Positions 32,898 to 45,790 of a stretch of 59,108 bases of DNA are shown here, piece by piece. Under the pieces are notes generated by a model. It was not told the origin of the DNA. It searched no databases and saw only the letters and a list, made by a program, of their open reading frames with translations. How positions within the stretch are numbered: position 1 is the stretch's first letter; each line of letters begins with the position of its first letter. Made by a program: the position numbers and the translations under genes. Source of the DNA: Acanthaster planci (lineage: Eukaryota > Echinodermata > Asteroidea > Valvatida > Acanthasteridae); the NCBI RefSeq assembly GCF_001949145.1, contig NW_019091370.1:232844-291951 (forward strand). Direction: 5' to 3'.

Positions 32898-35505
32898 GGG
32901 CAGTTCCACGGAAACATCAACCTCGGGGCCAAAATTTCAAACTGGTCCAAATGTGACAAAATTATATATCATTTCGAAGCTTATGGTGTATACTTTTATG
33001 AAACATACTTCATTTCTAACAGCATTCAAGAATTTGGCCTTTATGTGATACTGAAAAGTTGGTTTTAAATTCCGAGAAATTGGGGAAAATGTTTCCCCTC
33101 TGAAAGATTTTCTGTTTTTTAGCCTGGAAATAATTTTTTTTGTTGCAGTTTTGTTACAGTTTGAAGAGTGCCCCAATAAGTAAACAATGACAGAAATGAG
33201 TTTTCGTTTTCCTTTTGAAATTCGATGTAATGTCTTATTTTATAACACTTACTTTTCTTATGTACGTCCGACACCAAAATGACACAGTTTTTATCCCCTC
33301 GGTGCACCCTTTAGCAAAAGATTGCCAAATTTACAATACAAAGCGCAATGAGTTCCTTCTTTCTAGACATCAGCTTAACTCCCCCAATTATTTTTCCAAA
33401 TACTCTCTTAAAACTTTTCTTCCTTTTTGATACTCTGTCACACGCTGCAGGCTATACGCTAACACAGACTTACTTTTTGATGGAAAGCAATTGAAATTAC
33501 ACAAAGGAAAAGGTTAAGAAATGGACAAATGCACAACGAAAATTGTGAAAGGGCAAGGCACACATCGCGGCATGCATGCATTGCGCATGCGTGGTGACAC
33601 ATTTTGCTAGCCCGTAGTTCAGCAGTTGTTTATTGTGCATGTTGTGCACGTTAAAAATTTCACATGAGCTGCATGCCGAAAAACGTATTTCTTTGTTCAT
33701 CAGACCGCAAAAGTTTTGTGCCACTCGTGCACGGACGGATACTGACAGGTCAAATTGCCGGATCAGATCCGCCTTTTGCGTTCCCATGTGATCGTGATCC
33801 ACCAATTAGGGGATCTGTATCCTGCTCCAGAGGAGGATCAAGAAAGGTGGATCTGATCCTGATCCACCTTATAACGGTTAGCGTTCCCACTACACACAAT
33901 TGCAGGATCTGATCCACCAATTGGGGGATCTGATCGGGCAATTTGGCAAAAGGTGGATCAGATCCCCAAATTGGTGGATCAAGTGGGAACGGGCTGTAAG
34001 TCTTAAGGTGAAATTATTCATTCCCAGTCGTTGTTCTAAGAATCCAGCTAAGACATGTGACTAAGACTTTCCTTTCTTTAAGGTTTGTGACTTTAACTGC
34101 ATCCTGTTTCTCACCGTATATAAATCCTGCATCATCGTACAGCTCCTCAGTATTCAGAATCCAGATCCCGTATCCAGTATGCAGTATTAGTCTGCTTTTC
34201 AATTCTCCAATTCAGTCAACAGTTAGCTTACAATTCTATCGCAACCTTCTCGGTCGTTCTTGCAAATAAAGTTGGTAACAACACTGAATCAATACTGACT
34301 CTCATGACAACCCTATACCATTCCACATGTGTCATGTTTGGACAAACTTGTGCTTTGCATGGGGCTTTGCATGTATTCAGAAGCAAGTCATGTCAGTGTG
34401 AGCTTTGATGAAGACAACTAAAGTTCTAGGTGTTGTATACATGTACATGTAATCCACATCAAGAAAGAACAATTGTCAAAGACTTAACAAAGGTGTGTTT
34501 TTTTATGCCTTTGTTTGAGGTATATGTAAAATCAATTGGTTTCACTTTGTGTTACTTGAGGAATGAAAGGGGGTGTTCCACTTGTATATGCTTTCCATGG
34601 CATATACATGTACAGTATCTATCATGAAACATACAATGTAAGACTGTAGTTTTAAAAGCATTATGCCATTAGTCTTAAATTTCAGTGAAAAGGATAATCT
34701 CTCAGCCTAATTGCTAGCCTAATTTTATGTTCTAAGACCAAACGATCTTACAGGTACATGTATGCAATTGTCTTGTAATTCGATTTATTTATCTAAAGGA
34801 TTGTCAACTGTACAAAACTTTTTTTTAATTTGCATGTTTGACAGTACATGACTTGTTTAAATGAGCAAATGACCAAATTTGCAAAAATACTTCTAGACAA
34901 TATTTTCCTTCATACTGTTTCATTGAATGCCCCATCATCCAATCCCTTTTGTAGTTGCTTTTGATGATTTTTGTATGGTTTGGCTTTTTCTTTTCGTTCG
35001 GAAAGTTTACTAAAGTTTTCATGAAGGTAGAAAAATGAGTCAAGCTTGGGTTTGAACTGATTACATGTACCTTCTATTCTGAAAAGTCAGTTTGGACGTG
35101 TACGTCCGACACCAAAAAATGTACGTCCGACACCAATATAATAAATGCTTTATCTAAAAGTCACAACAAGATAAAAATGTGTCTTGCCTTGACGTTTATT
35201 AACAAGGGTCTGCTAAAACTAAACACAGGAAAACTACTTCTTCAGGTCCTAGCAATTCACAGAGTTTGTGATACAAAAATGGAAACTCAAAAAAATTAAC
35301 TTTCTCTGAGTACGTCCGACACCATGGTGTTATGAGTCAGTTTCTAAAAAAAATAATAATTCTGAGTGAGAAATTCTGTTATTAAATGAATGTACCAACT
35401 AGCTGATGTCTTTTATCAAATTCAAAATCTGCTTCAGGATTTGAAGTATAATAACACACACTGTTGAAGTGTCCAAAATGTATGTCTGACACCGTGGAAC
35501 TGCCC
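32898..35505. mobile_element. candidate 2.6-kb DNA element, 14-bp inverted ends, ATGT duplication
   Basis: GGGCAGTTCCACGG at 32898-32911 and its exact reverse complement at 35492-35505 face each other, and the four bases outside both ends are ATGT (32894-32897, 35506-35509). Inside, the word GTACGTCCGACACCA recurs at 33262, 35100, 35121 and 35310, with a variant at 35480 touching the right end. A 14-bp match alone can occur by chance in a window this size; the target duplication and the confinement of the repeated word support a real element. No transposase is recognised. A separate repeat copy (33405-33996) appears nested inside. Confidence 0.45.
33405..33996 (+). repeat. dispersed GATC-rich repeat, copy A (right end complete)
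   Basis: Aligns with 40655-41196 at roughly 90 percent by eye over about 500 bp, from GATACTCTGT through AAGGTTAAGAAA, GCATGCGTGGTGACACATTT, CAGCAGTTGTTTA and CGTGCACGGACGGAT to the GATCTGATCCACC cluster. The right end CAAGTGGGAACGGGCTG mirrors the left end of copy B (CAGCGCGTTCCCATTTG), so a terminal inverted repeat of type CAGC-CGTTCCCA-TTGA is likely. The left end is truncated. Confidence 0.75.
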
Positions 35506-35925
35506 ATGTACAGTAGCTGTACATAAAGAGATAAAGCAAGCCGGGGAGCCGCACACACCACACAGCTAGTTGTTTGAAGGATGCTGACAGTATTTATTAA
35601 TGAAACATCTGTAACTTGTTTCATCTCACTGCTCAGACAGAGGTCATTCTTGAGGCTAAAAGCCTTCAGTGGTCCCTGAAGAGTACTGTTCCTACTAACT
35701 CTGTGGTTTTCCAGAGAAGCTTGTGCCATCATTCATTCAGCATGGTAGCGTGACCTTGGGGGGGGCGTTGCTGAATGGTCCAGAGTACCTTGGGGAGGAG
35801 GGGAATGCACGATTACAAAAATAGCCACCAGATGGCAGTTACTTCTTGAGGCTTCTTCTGGCCTTTCGCCCAAGTAAAGTACATGTACATGTTCATGGAC
35901 TGTCACCCTATGCCACAACCATCTC

Positions 35926-36230
35926 ACTCGTTTGCCACTTTGCTCAATGTCACTTCACCCAGTTGTCACTCTGCCCATATGCATGCTGTGCTTAATGTCC
36001 ATGTCATTTGTTTATAACTCCACCCTCTGTCCATGTGAACGCTGTCTAAATACATCTCTCTCTTTTTAAATTAAGTCTCAGAAAAATACCAGTTCATGGA
36101 GTGGCAAATTTTTGCCAAATACCTGTAGGCAAAGCGGCATATGGGCAAAGTGGCAAATGAGTAAATTGGGCAAGTGGATGCAGTGGCAACAAATGGATAA
36201 AGCGGTTGTGAGCGGAAGTGGCAAATGAAT
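35926..36230. repeat. degenerate inverted repeat of TTTGCCACTTTG words
   Basis: CGTTTGCCACTTTGCTCAAT and CTCTGCCCATATGC on the left face GCATATGGGCAAAGTGGCAA and ATGAGTAAATTGGGCAAGTG on the right. GTGGCAAA-type words are repeated several times in each arm, so it could equally be a degenerate tandem array that has been inverted. No coding content. Confidence 0.45.
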
Positions 36231-36799
36231 AAAGCTCACCACCTGCCATAATTTACCCAATCCTAGATCCTACTCCTTAATTCTCAAGTGAATTGGTTCT
36301 GGTAATTGTGTGTGGTTGCTCTACCTAGTACTCCCACGCTGCACCCTACATTTTGTAGAACAGAACGGTGCTGTCTGCTGACAGTGCATTGCAACCTTGC
36401 ATGTATACATGTACACATGTCAACTGTTATCACTGCCACTCTTTGCTCTGAGCGAGTCTGTTTTGCCACTGTCACACAGTCTTTTTCAATTTGTGATAGG
36501 TTTTAAGAACAACAAAGACATTGATGAAGAGAATCTCATGTGAGGAATTTCTTTCTCTGAGTGTCAACCTGTTGAGGCTCAACAGGTAAGACAGGCTAGT
36601 GCAGTATTCATTTTGGATCTTACACATGTATACATTTTCATGCACATTTCCTTGGTAGAGCCCAGTGTTGTACCTCCAGTCAGAATTCAAGTTACAAGCT
36701 ACATGTACATTCAAGTTAAGTGCAACAAAAGCATTCCTTTGTCATTTTTCACACTTACTTGTGACTGGTCTTGTGCGCGGTCTTGTGTCCAGTCTTGTG

Positions 36800-37075
36800 C
36801 TTGGCCTTATTATTAATAATAATAATAACATTTACAAAGCGCATTTCTCCGAAGGTTACAATGCTCTGGGAAAAAAGCAACTGCAGGAAAGTAAACCAGG
36901 TGCTAAGACAAAGTTAGTGGGAGCAGATGACCAAAACCTAGAGTAGAAACAGATGAGATTTAAGTTTACATTTGTACAATTGTAGGGAGTTGCAGTTACG
37001 AATACTAAGAGGAAGTGAGTTCCAGCATTTTGGTCCAGCAACAGGAAAAGCCCTGTCTTCTACTTTTTTGAATGT
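36800..37075. repeat. dispersed repeat with (AAT)n head and AAGCGCATTTCTCC motif
   Basis: A short run of AATAAT is followed by ACATTTACAAAGCGCATTTC and later GAAGTGAGTTCCAGCATTTT, GGTCCAGCAACAGGAAAAGC and CCTGTCTTC. This head-and-body wording is familiar to me from interspersed repeats in many marine invertebrates, but I cannot name the family and see only one copy here. An open frame crossing its start is incidental. Confidence 0.4.
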
Positions 37076-37099
37076 ACATGGTATTTTTAGGTTGTGTTT

Positions 37100-40000
37100 T
37101 GAGCGGAGGTTACTCGGTTAGGTCTTCTTATGTCTGGTCTTGTGAAGGTCTCGACTGTAACAGTGGTAGGGCTTGGGGCTTTTTTCCAAGGTATAGCGAA
37201 ACACCAAGTGTCATTTTTACATTTGATCTTTTGGTTAAGTGAGGAGGAACTGTCATTTTGATGGATATTTTTGGCGGCTGTTCACATGTACCTGTAATGA
37301 AAAGTAAATTTGATCCCAGATGTTTTTCTTTCCCTGTGTTTATGCTTTCACATACTGACATACTGGAGGCCTCTGGTCATGCAGTACTTTGATTGTTAAC
37401 CCGCTTTTTCCCAGTCAATGTTTGTGATGCCTTGTGCTAAAATATTTTCTTTTCATGAAAGGAAGGAGTGTTCAGTCACAACATTTCACCTGCCAACTTG
37501 CATTGCTTTTTGGAATTGAACCAGAAACATTCACTACTCTTATATCCAACGTTTTCCAAACTACCTTGTAGCTTTCATTCATTATAAGGACTGTATGTCC
37601 TAATGATAAAATTTATTAACTCTGTTGGTACATATTTAAATCCAGTCATTGTTATCACCAGAATGATACACACTAATCTGTCATCTGATCTACTCGTTTG
37701 TCAATCCAATGATTAGGTTAATTTTTTTCATTGTCTGGTCTATCCATGAGTATGATGAGTGGGTGTAAGAGATTTTGTGTCAATTCAACCATTTGCCCTT
37801 GATGGCAATAATTACCCTGTCTTAGATTGGAGTTGAGAAGAGAATACAATTAATGTACAAATTAAACAGAAATCTGTAAAATTGTACGAGGGTATGGGTC
37901 CAAAGTAAAGGGACAATAGACATGGACTACAGACATTGAATCTCAATATGCTTTTAAATGTTTCTATGTGCATACGTTAGGTCATCTCATTACACCTGCA
38001 AAATAATCAGTGATGGGACCATAATGACATGTTTACAGGATGACTGAATTCAATCCTACTGACCAGCAAGGTAAGATCCATAAACATGTTTATATTTGAT
38101 TTAAAATCCCTTCTCTTTAGACAGTGAAGTGTCTTACATTTTTTTCTCTTGTGAAGTGTTCAGAACCCAAGCCACGTGAGGTAATGTAACTATTGTAATG
38201 CACAACTTATGCAGGTACATACCGTGGTATGTGTTGTACATTACATGCACATACATGTCGATAATGAACAAAATAATTTTCTCATTAGAGGGAAAGTATG
38301 TAGACTAATCAAAGGAGGCGGTTTGGTGACCTATACACATCAAGTGTTCATGTACATGTACATTCAGCATTGCATCAGCAAGTCAAAGCACCCTGTTTTG
38401 CAGAACAGGCATACCCAAGTGAAGTAACCTGTCTAGGAGTTTCTGTACTAGCATAGTAATGGGTCTAATTCTGGTTGCTGAATGACACTAACCTTGTCTG
38501 TTGACAGCCTGACAGGTGTCTCCAATACTTAGCTTGGCCTCCCACACTGGCTGAGCATTCCCTGTTCTGTTTTCTTTGCGCCATATGGTAAAACACAAAT
38601 GGACTTTCCACTCTTAGTTAATCAGTGCCCACAAGGTCCTGTCTCTGTAATTGGATACCCACTCAGATGACTTATCTTTTCTTCGAAAAGTTGTTGCAGC
38701 ATTTTTTTATTTATATGAAATAACCCATGAGTCCCTTTTCCTCATGTGGATAAGTTCATCATTAGAAAGGAAAAAAACTCATTTTCTTCTGAGATTTTTT
38801 TTTTTTAATGGTTTGGTTGCTTAAGCTGTTAACACATTGACAGGCGCGCATAATTTCACAGGGAGTTCCCATTTGTCAAACATTGTACTCATGCTGTCAT
38901 TTCAGGTGTCTATTTGAACATTCATAAGCATTCAAGAGATGCACAGTGTACATAGTCCTCCACACTGCCAGCAGCGTATCAATTTTTTGTGTTCTCACTG
39001 CTCAGCGATGCCAGTGCACTGTATTCTATTTACAATCCAAAAGCCTATAAGTGCACATGTACATGTACTTGTACTATCCTGCAGTCAAGGTGTTAAAAGT
39101 TAATGGAGTGTGACGTTTGATCCCAACATAGTCTGTCTCACTGGCTAAGTTTTAAAGGGTGTGTGAAACAGCGTGGAAGAAAGTACCATAACTACTCGGA
39201 GTGTTCTGCATGCACACCCAGATGAACTTAAATTTCATGTCTTTCCAAGTGTTTGTAAGAACTTTCAGTGGTTATGCCAATGTATGTATGGTACCAATGT
39301 AGCTCACTCAGTTGGAAACACTGCATTGTGGACTAAACAATCATGTTGTCACTAGTAACCCGACCTGCTTGCCTAGGAGGAAATTGTACTGAATGAGCTT
39401 TGCCTACTGATAAACATTTGATAGCATTTTATGAATGAGATGTTGTTGAGACAATATTTCATTTCCACCCTGTCATGGAAATAATGAGGCAAACATGTAA
39501 CCACAGTACTTCCTTATAGTGTCTTACTCCGTGCCAAGTACCATGAAGCCCCATATTAGGTCCTTTAGGGAGTCTACTTGAAAAAAATGGAGGACATGAA
39601 GGCTCATACCGTTTCTTTGCTTTTACCTTAAAGTTGCTAATAAATTGATGAGCTCCTTAAGCTTTTAACTTTATATAAGGCCTGCTTCAGATGGGCATAC
39701 ATGTACATGCATGATGAGTTGTCATTCAGGTATTGTTGTATGTTCTTGGTTTATTAAATTTTAAACTTAAAATAACTGTCAGAACTTTAGTTGTCCCAGC
39801 CACATGTACCAGTCGCTGTCTAAACTATGCAGTATTGTAAAGTGAAAGGGTAAAATAATTCAGTTACATGTGCTTGTAACTTTTTTTTCAGATTTACATG
39901 TAGGAGAAACTTAAGTTTTAGTCTTAATTGTATTGCCCAACCAAATCAAGAAAACTGTCTTTTTCACCCTGGTTTTAATGACCACAAAACTAAAAGGAGC

Positions 40001-40325
40001 ACTTAATCTTAGCTGGGCTAAATCCTCCAATTTCAATGTGATTTTGCACACATCCCATGGAGTTAGGGTTAATAAGAAATAAGAAGTTAACTAAGAAAAA
40101 AATTAACATGGCCTAGATGTTAAGTGGCCTGTTTTAAACTTCGAAATTAAATGTGCTCGCAGATCAGTTGTCATGTATCTTGTAACATGAGTAAATGGGT
40201 TGAATGGTTCGTCATTAATTTTTCACTGCTATCGTTCATTCAACTTGGATCAAACAATATAGGTTTACTGCTTACAAATGTTATTAAGGATTACCAGCTA
40301 GACTGTTGACCGGCTTTGACACTAT
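37100..40325. other. intergenic, no gene recognised
   Basis: AT-rich DNA with several isolated ACATGTACATGT words (about 38349, 39057, 39700). Frames are short and lack domains or paired splice sites. Confidence 0.4.
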
Positions 40326-41203
40326 CAGCGCGTTCCCATTTGAATTGGGAAAAGGCGGATCTTGATCCGGCATTTTGGTGTGATCGTTATCTTACCGCAA
40401 CGAAACCGCAAGTCACATTACCACTTACGCTTGATCCACCTTTTCGCACGGACATGTTGAGTCCGAAAGGTCACTGAATACGGTATTGCACATGCGCTAG
40501 CTTGCTGAGCGTGTACTCTATGGCAGTGTTGCGTGCTTGGACCAGTCACATTGCATGCATGTGACCCTTGCAGTGTTTTGGGTGAGGAGTACTACTGACG
40601 TGATGACCTAGAATCGCACCGAATGTTCAGCCTAGTACATTGTCTCTTCAAACTTTGCTTCCGATTTCGATACTCTGTTTCACTCTGCGGGCTTTACGCT
40701 AACACGGAATCAAATTTTGATGGAGAGCAAGTGAAATCTCACAAATGGAAAAGGTTAAGAAACGGACGAATGCGCAACGAAAATTGTGAAAGGGCTAAGA
40801 ACACATCGTGGCATGCATTCATCATGCATGCGTGGTGACACATTTTGCTAGCCTGTAGTTCAGCAGTTGTTTATTATGCATCCTGTGCACATTAAACATT
40901 TTCACATGAGCTACATGCCAAAAAACATATTCCTTTGTTCATCAGACTACAAAAGTTTCGCACCACTCGTGCACGGACGGATGTTGACAGGTCAAATTGC
41001 CGGATCAGATCCACCTTTTGCATTCCCATCTGATCGTGATCCGCCAATTGCAGGATCTGATCCACCAATTGGGGGATCTGTATCCTGCTCCAGAGGAGGA
41101 TCAAGAAAAGTGGATCTGATCCTGATCCACCTGATAACGGTTAGCGTTCCCACTACACACAATTTCCAGATCTGATCCATCAATTGAGGGATCTGATGGT
41201 GTC
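40326..41203 (+). repeat. dispersed GATC-rich repeat, copy B (left end complete)
   Basis: Starts CAGCGCGTTCCCATTTGAAT, the presumed terminal inverted repeat, and shares the body with copy A, including the clustered GGATCTGATCCACCAATT words, each in both orientations. The right end stops near GATCTGATGGTGTC without reaching the GGGAACGGGCTG terminus seen in copy A, so it is 3'-truncated. A and B together outline an element of at least 0.9 kb. The small frames inside it (VHGR, GQIAGSDPP) are shared by both copies but lack any known domain. Confidence 0.75.
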
Positions 41204-44200
41204 AGCAAACACAAAGGAAAAGAGACTGTAGCAATTTATAACCCTCCAATGGCTGCCATGGTACCTTGCAGGACTTTCACCGAAGGATCAAAGGATGGGA
41301 TTCCAAGTCCCAAGTCTGTGGTGATCCGAGAAAATAATGAAAGTACATGTACATGTATCATCCTACATGCAGAATCTGGCCAGAGCAAGCTACATGTAGC
41401 ACAATTACTGTAACCTATTTGAAGTATGGGGGATACAGTTGGAGGGTACTCTTTGGTCTGGGTGGATCCTCTGCATTTATTCCACCCAGACCTATTGTGT
41501 CTACTGTGCTTCAAAAAGATTAATGGAAGGGTTAGACTGTGGCACTGGGCTATACATGTACATGTACATTCTAATGAAAGGATGCAGGATGGTGCATGTA
41601 AGCTTCATTTCCACCAAAAAAGGTCCCTAGGAATTATCCTGAGAAACCCAATTCTTGGATGGTTTTATACTAAGAATTAGTGTAATTATCATGTCTTTTG
41701 TTACCTCAGGCAAGGGCTTGGGACCAGGCATTATATGCATTGTGAAGATAAAAGCTATTGTTATACAGTTGGACCACTGGCACCATTGTAGCCCCCCTGG
41801 CTGCAGCAAATCAACACTTACATAGTGCATGAAACAGTGAGTTTTAGAATCATTCTTCCCATCCACGTACCTTTGGAGCATCATAGTGTACCCCATTTTC
41901 CATAATTTCTAATTGCCTCAGTCCATATGAGTAACCTAAGCATGAAGCAGGCCCCCTACTTGTGTTGAAGTAAAAGGTCAAAGCCTAAATTACCTTACCA
42001 CAACTGAAACATGTGATTAGTATCTTGTTCGTTCCATCACAATTAAGGGTAAGATCACAAAATAGTCCTTTTTGGCCTCATACATGCAGTAAGGCCATGT
42101 GTTCTTCAGTTATGCAACCTCACAGACTAAATTTTGTAAAATTTCTTGTCGGGATTCTCCATCCAGATGTCCAACAGCAAGATGAAAAACATTGAAATCT
42201 ATGAAAGTCTGCTAGGGTAATTTTTCCCTTTTATGGCCTGCCTGAAATTGTCGACTTAACCTTGAGCCACCCAAGGTATGGTGCATGCACATGTCTGTAT
42301 TGAGTTGTTTACAAACATTTACAGTGCAGTTCTGGCATGGAAGATACATGAACTGCACTATCATCAATTTCACCTAACTAACAAACAAGAACATGTAGCA
42401 GTTCAATGAACTTCAAGCAAAGCATCCATCTGAAGGAAGTACCTAAGTATTCATGACTTCCTCCATCCAGGGTGTTGTAAATAAAGAGGATTTGTTCATG
42501 AACTTCACAGCTACGGTAGGTACACGTGTACATAACAAGAAATTAGCCAATCAAATGCCTTCAGAGGAAAAACAGCACCCACAAGCTCAGACACTCTTGA
42601 TTACATTGTTGTGCAGGCTTACTGCACTGTCAGACTCCACTGAAGTCATTTCCAATTTGTGGATCAGCTAATTGCTTACTAATTAATTGCAAGCCTGCTA
42701 ATTTGACTCCTGTGCTATTGTCAGTCTCAAGTAGTCAAATCTTTACTGAAGTGCACCTCTTTGACCAACAAAGTTTTACTACCAACTTGTGCACAGTACA
42801 TGTACAGTACATTTGCTGTAAATGGTGCAGTGAGAGACCTGTAATGGCATGTACTTTGCAAGGTAAGTAAGAGGGGAAGTCCAGAAATTAGGTGTCCATT
42901 TTTTTGTGTCCCTGTTACATCTGACATATGATTTTTGTAAGTTCAGAACACATTTTCTAGTTTCTAAGAGTGATGAATTATGCAGATTACCAGCCAAACA
43001 AATAGTACTAGTTCGAAAACAATGCCAGTGGTATTTCCATGTCAAATAACAAAGGTCATATGTACAGGGACAGGAAAATGTCACACTTTTGTTCCCCTAA
43101 TTTCTGGAATTACCCAATAGTTACTCAGTTTGGAGATTCCAGTGTCAGTCATTTGTGCAAGAGAATGTCAATAGTGAGAAATCATTTCATCATTGACTTA
43201 CGCAATCTTACTCAACTGTGCAGTTCATCTCAGGAAACTCTTGAATAAAAGTCAGTATCGCGAGAAACTGTTTCATCAGAAAGTCACCTGCAGCACTTTG
43301 TTGCTTTTTGATAAGATATCATTGCAGACAGTGATTTATTCACTGAATTGTCCCTTTTGTTATAATGAAGCGCACTGCACTCATTAGTCTCATATGGAAA
43401 TAGGTATCTTTTCCTGTCAATGACAAGGTCTGCTGTACATATTTTATTACCTATAACATCATGCACTTTTTTGATTTGTGATGCAGATGTCAATTTATCT
43501 TCAAAGATAATGGACAAAATAATATACTGGGTTGAATGGGAAAAGGCATTGAGTTTTATAGCTCCATGGAAGAAAGTATGTTGCCAGCCTTTTAAGATTG
43601 TTCAAAAGTACAATTTATATTTGTCAAAAATATATGTGAAGGATAATAAAAATTTGAAAGCTTTTTAAGAAATTGCTTTCGTGGTTCTAAGATAAGAGTG
43701 ACATCCAGTCTTCAGCTGAGAAAGTTGTTTTGTCATAAACATTCTCAGTTCCTTTGAAAAAGAAATTGTCAAATTTCCATAAATGTGATTTATATTTATT
43801 GGCAGATTCTTTTGCATGGTTAGGGATTTACATTTGATGCCTTCAACATTCAGAAATTCAAAGGAACTTTTTCTGACAAGTTTGTCTTCTCTGTTATAAA
43901 ATATGTACTAAATTCTAAGCCAGTCAGCTACTCACTCTTGTAAGCTTATGTAGGTCATATATTATTGAAACCTTTTTTGAATAACTTCTTTTTATTGAGG
44001 TTGCTCATTTATTCCTTTACTTCCATGTTATGATGTCACTTTTGGAGTCGCAACATTAGTCTCCAAATAATGACAGGTGGTGATGACAGATAAATAATTT
44101 TAATGAAGGACAGGAAATGTCCTCCAAATGTTTTGTGCTGATAAGACAGTGTGGATTGAAATCAACAAGAGTTAAAGCAACTTTAACTTCCTGCATGTGT

Positions 44201-44327
44201 AAGAACAGTACCATAGATATTCCTTCCTCTATTAAACCTTTATAAGAATATGAATGAATATCCTATAGTATGGCTGTGTACTAGATCACACTGTGTACAG
44301 TTGTCAAAGTACAGGTAAACAGTATGG
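41204..44327. other. intergenic, no gene recognised
   Basis: AT-rich DNA with ACATGTACATGT words near 41345, 41555 and 42798. Frames at 43039-43668 on both strands are short, unspliced and without recognised domains. Confidence 0.4.
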
Positions 44328-44513
44328 GCTCCGAGCCTGTCCAAGAGAGGGCGCAATTTTCCTAGCAAGGGAGGCTCTTTTGGTTGGAACTGCACTTCGC
44401 TAGTTCGTAAGTGACTATGAAATCCCCACATTAGGGTAGTGATGCTACCAACAAAATGAAAACTCCCAACCAACACGTTTCTTTTCAACGGATGAGGGGG
44501 TGCTTCTGCTCAA
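44328..44513 (-). repeat. dispersed SINE- or MITE-like repeat, copy 2
   Basis: Reverse-complement partner of 4853-5036. On the minus strand it begins TTGAGCAGAAGCACCCCCTC, continues through TTTTCATTTTGTTGGTAGCA, GAACTAGCGAAGTGCAGTTC and CAACCAAAAGAGCCTCCCTT, and ends GGACAGGCTCGGAGCC. Similarity is about 70-75 percent by eye over the full length with no large gap, indicating an old family. Confidence 0.7.
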
Positions 44514-45169
44514 GACCCATTGTTTCTCATTAGTAACCTGTAGTGTAGTGCTGTACAAGTAGTTTGTTATGTGTCAAGATGTAACATGTACATGTACAGT
44601 GTACACACACATGGTTCACTGTTTGTGTAACCATGATGTACAGTACATTTGTAAGTGTCACTATAACAAAAGAAAATGGACAAAGCTACAGTAAATTACA
44701 CAGTTTGAATCCAATTTGACTGTGCCTTGGACCTTACATACAGTCACCAACTGTCCTGAAGCAGGACATTTTTATTTGGCATTTTAGCAGAGGTCAACAA
44801 GTGACTTCCATGCAGGTTTTTTTTTGGCCAAGGCCACGCAATGGATTTATTGGATGTCAGATTTCATCAGGAATTGCCTTGTTCTACAATCTACCGTATG
44901 TGTGCTTGTTTTGAATGCCCTTCAGGTCACTTGACAAGAGTCAAACATAAATCATGTGGAGTGCTGTTTCTTTATACTGACCTTTTGTTGCTGAATTCTC
45001 CAGCCCTGACTTGGTAGTTTGCTGGTTTGATTAGGTAATTCCCCGTGGACTCACTGGCACTGAGAATTGAATATCTTGCTCAAATTTACATTGGATTGAT
45101 CAAATTTTTGAGTTATATGGAGGTCTGGAAGTGCCATTGATTTGTGGAGATCTTGGCATACCATGTGTA
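44514..45169. other. intergenic, nothing recognised
   Basis: AT-rich DNA with one ACATGTACATGTACAGTG stretch near 44585. Confidence 0.4.
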
Positions 45170-45790
45170 TTTTATATCAGGATTGCAAGATGACATCCGA
45201 AGATTTTATAGCACAAGTTGTCAACATCCTGAAATAAGTTACCACAGGAAGACATCATCCTGAGATAGTTTTTACAAAATGCTGACATCCTGTGGATTTC
45301 AGTATCTTCAGAATGTTATCATCCCATGATCAACAATTCCAGGATGTGGATTTCTTTCAGTTTTTGAAGTATCATCTTACATGTATTTCAGGGTGTCATC
45401 AACAACTTACTTTCAAGGTGCTGTCATCCTATGCTTACACTTGTCTTAGGACATCAACATCTTGTCTAATATAATGTATTATCATCCTCGGATGAAACAG
45501 GATCTTAACAAATTGGACAGCGATTACAGACCTCTGTGATTGCCAATAGGTGAAGTATGAGTATAAATACTGGCAAAAACCAGCAAATAATAAATTATGC
45601 TCACTACTCAGTGAATTTACAGACAAAACTGAGTTCAACGCCTCATAGGTCCAATGCCTCATAAGTCCAAAAATGCCTTCAAAAAAGTCCATAAGTCCAA
45701 TGCTTCAAAAGTCCAACAATTCTGTATTAGTTTATTTCGGCCCAAAGATCCGATGCCTGAAATATCCGACACCTTGTTGGTCTGATGTTG
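45170..45790. repeat. two degenerate tandem arrays (CATCCTG-type, then AAGTCCAATGCCT-type)
   Basis: From about 45180 to 45490 words such as GACATCC, CATCATCC, GTCATCC and TATCATCC recur every 20-45 bp. From about 45630 to 45790 AGGTCCAATGCCTCATA, AAGTCCAAAAATGCCTTCA, AAGTCCAATGCTTCAAA and GATCCGATGCCTGAAATA follow one another. Both look like old, diverged short arrays. Confidence 0.45.

Noticed and set aside
43039-43668. Frames of 60-80 codons on both strands that looked like a decayed gene
   Set aside because: No shared motif, splice sites or domain order could be found.
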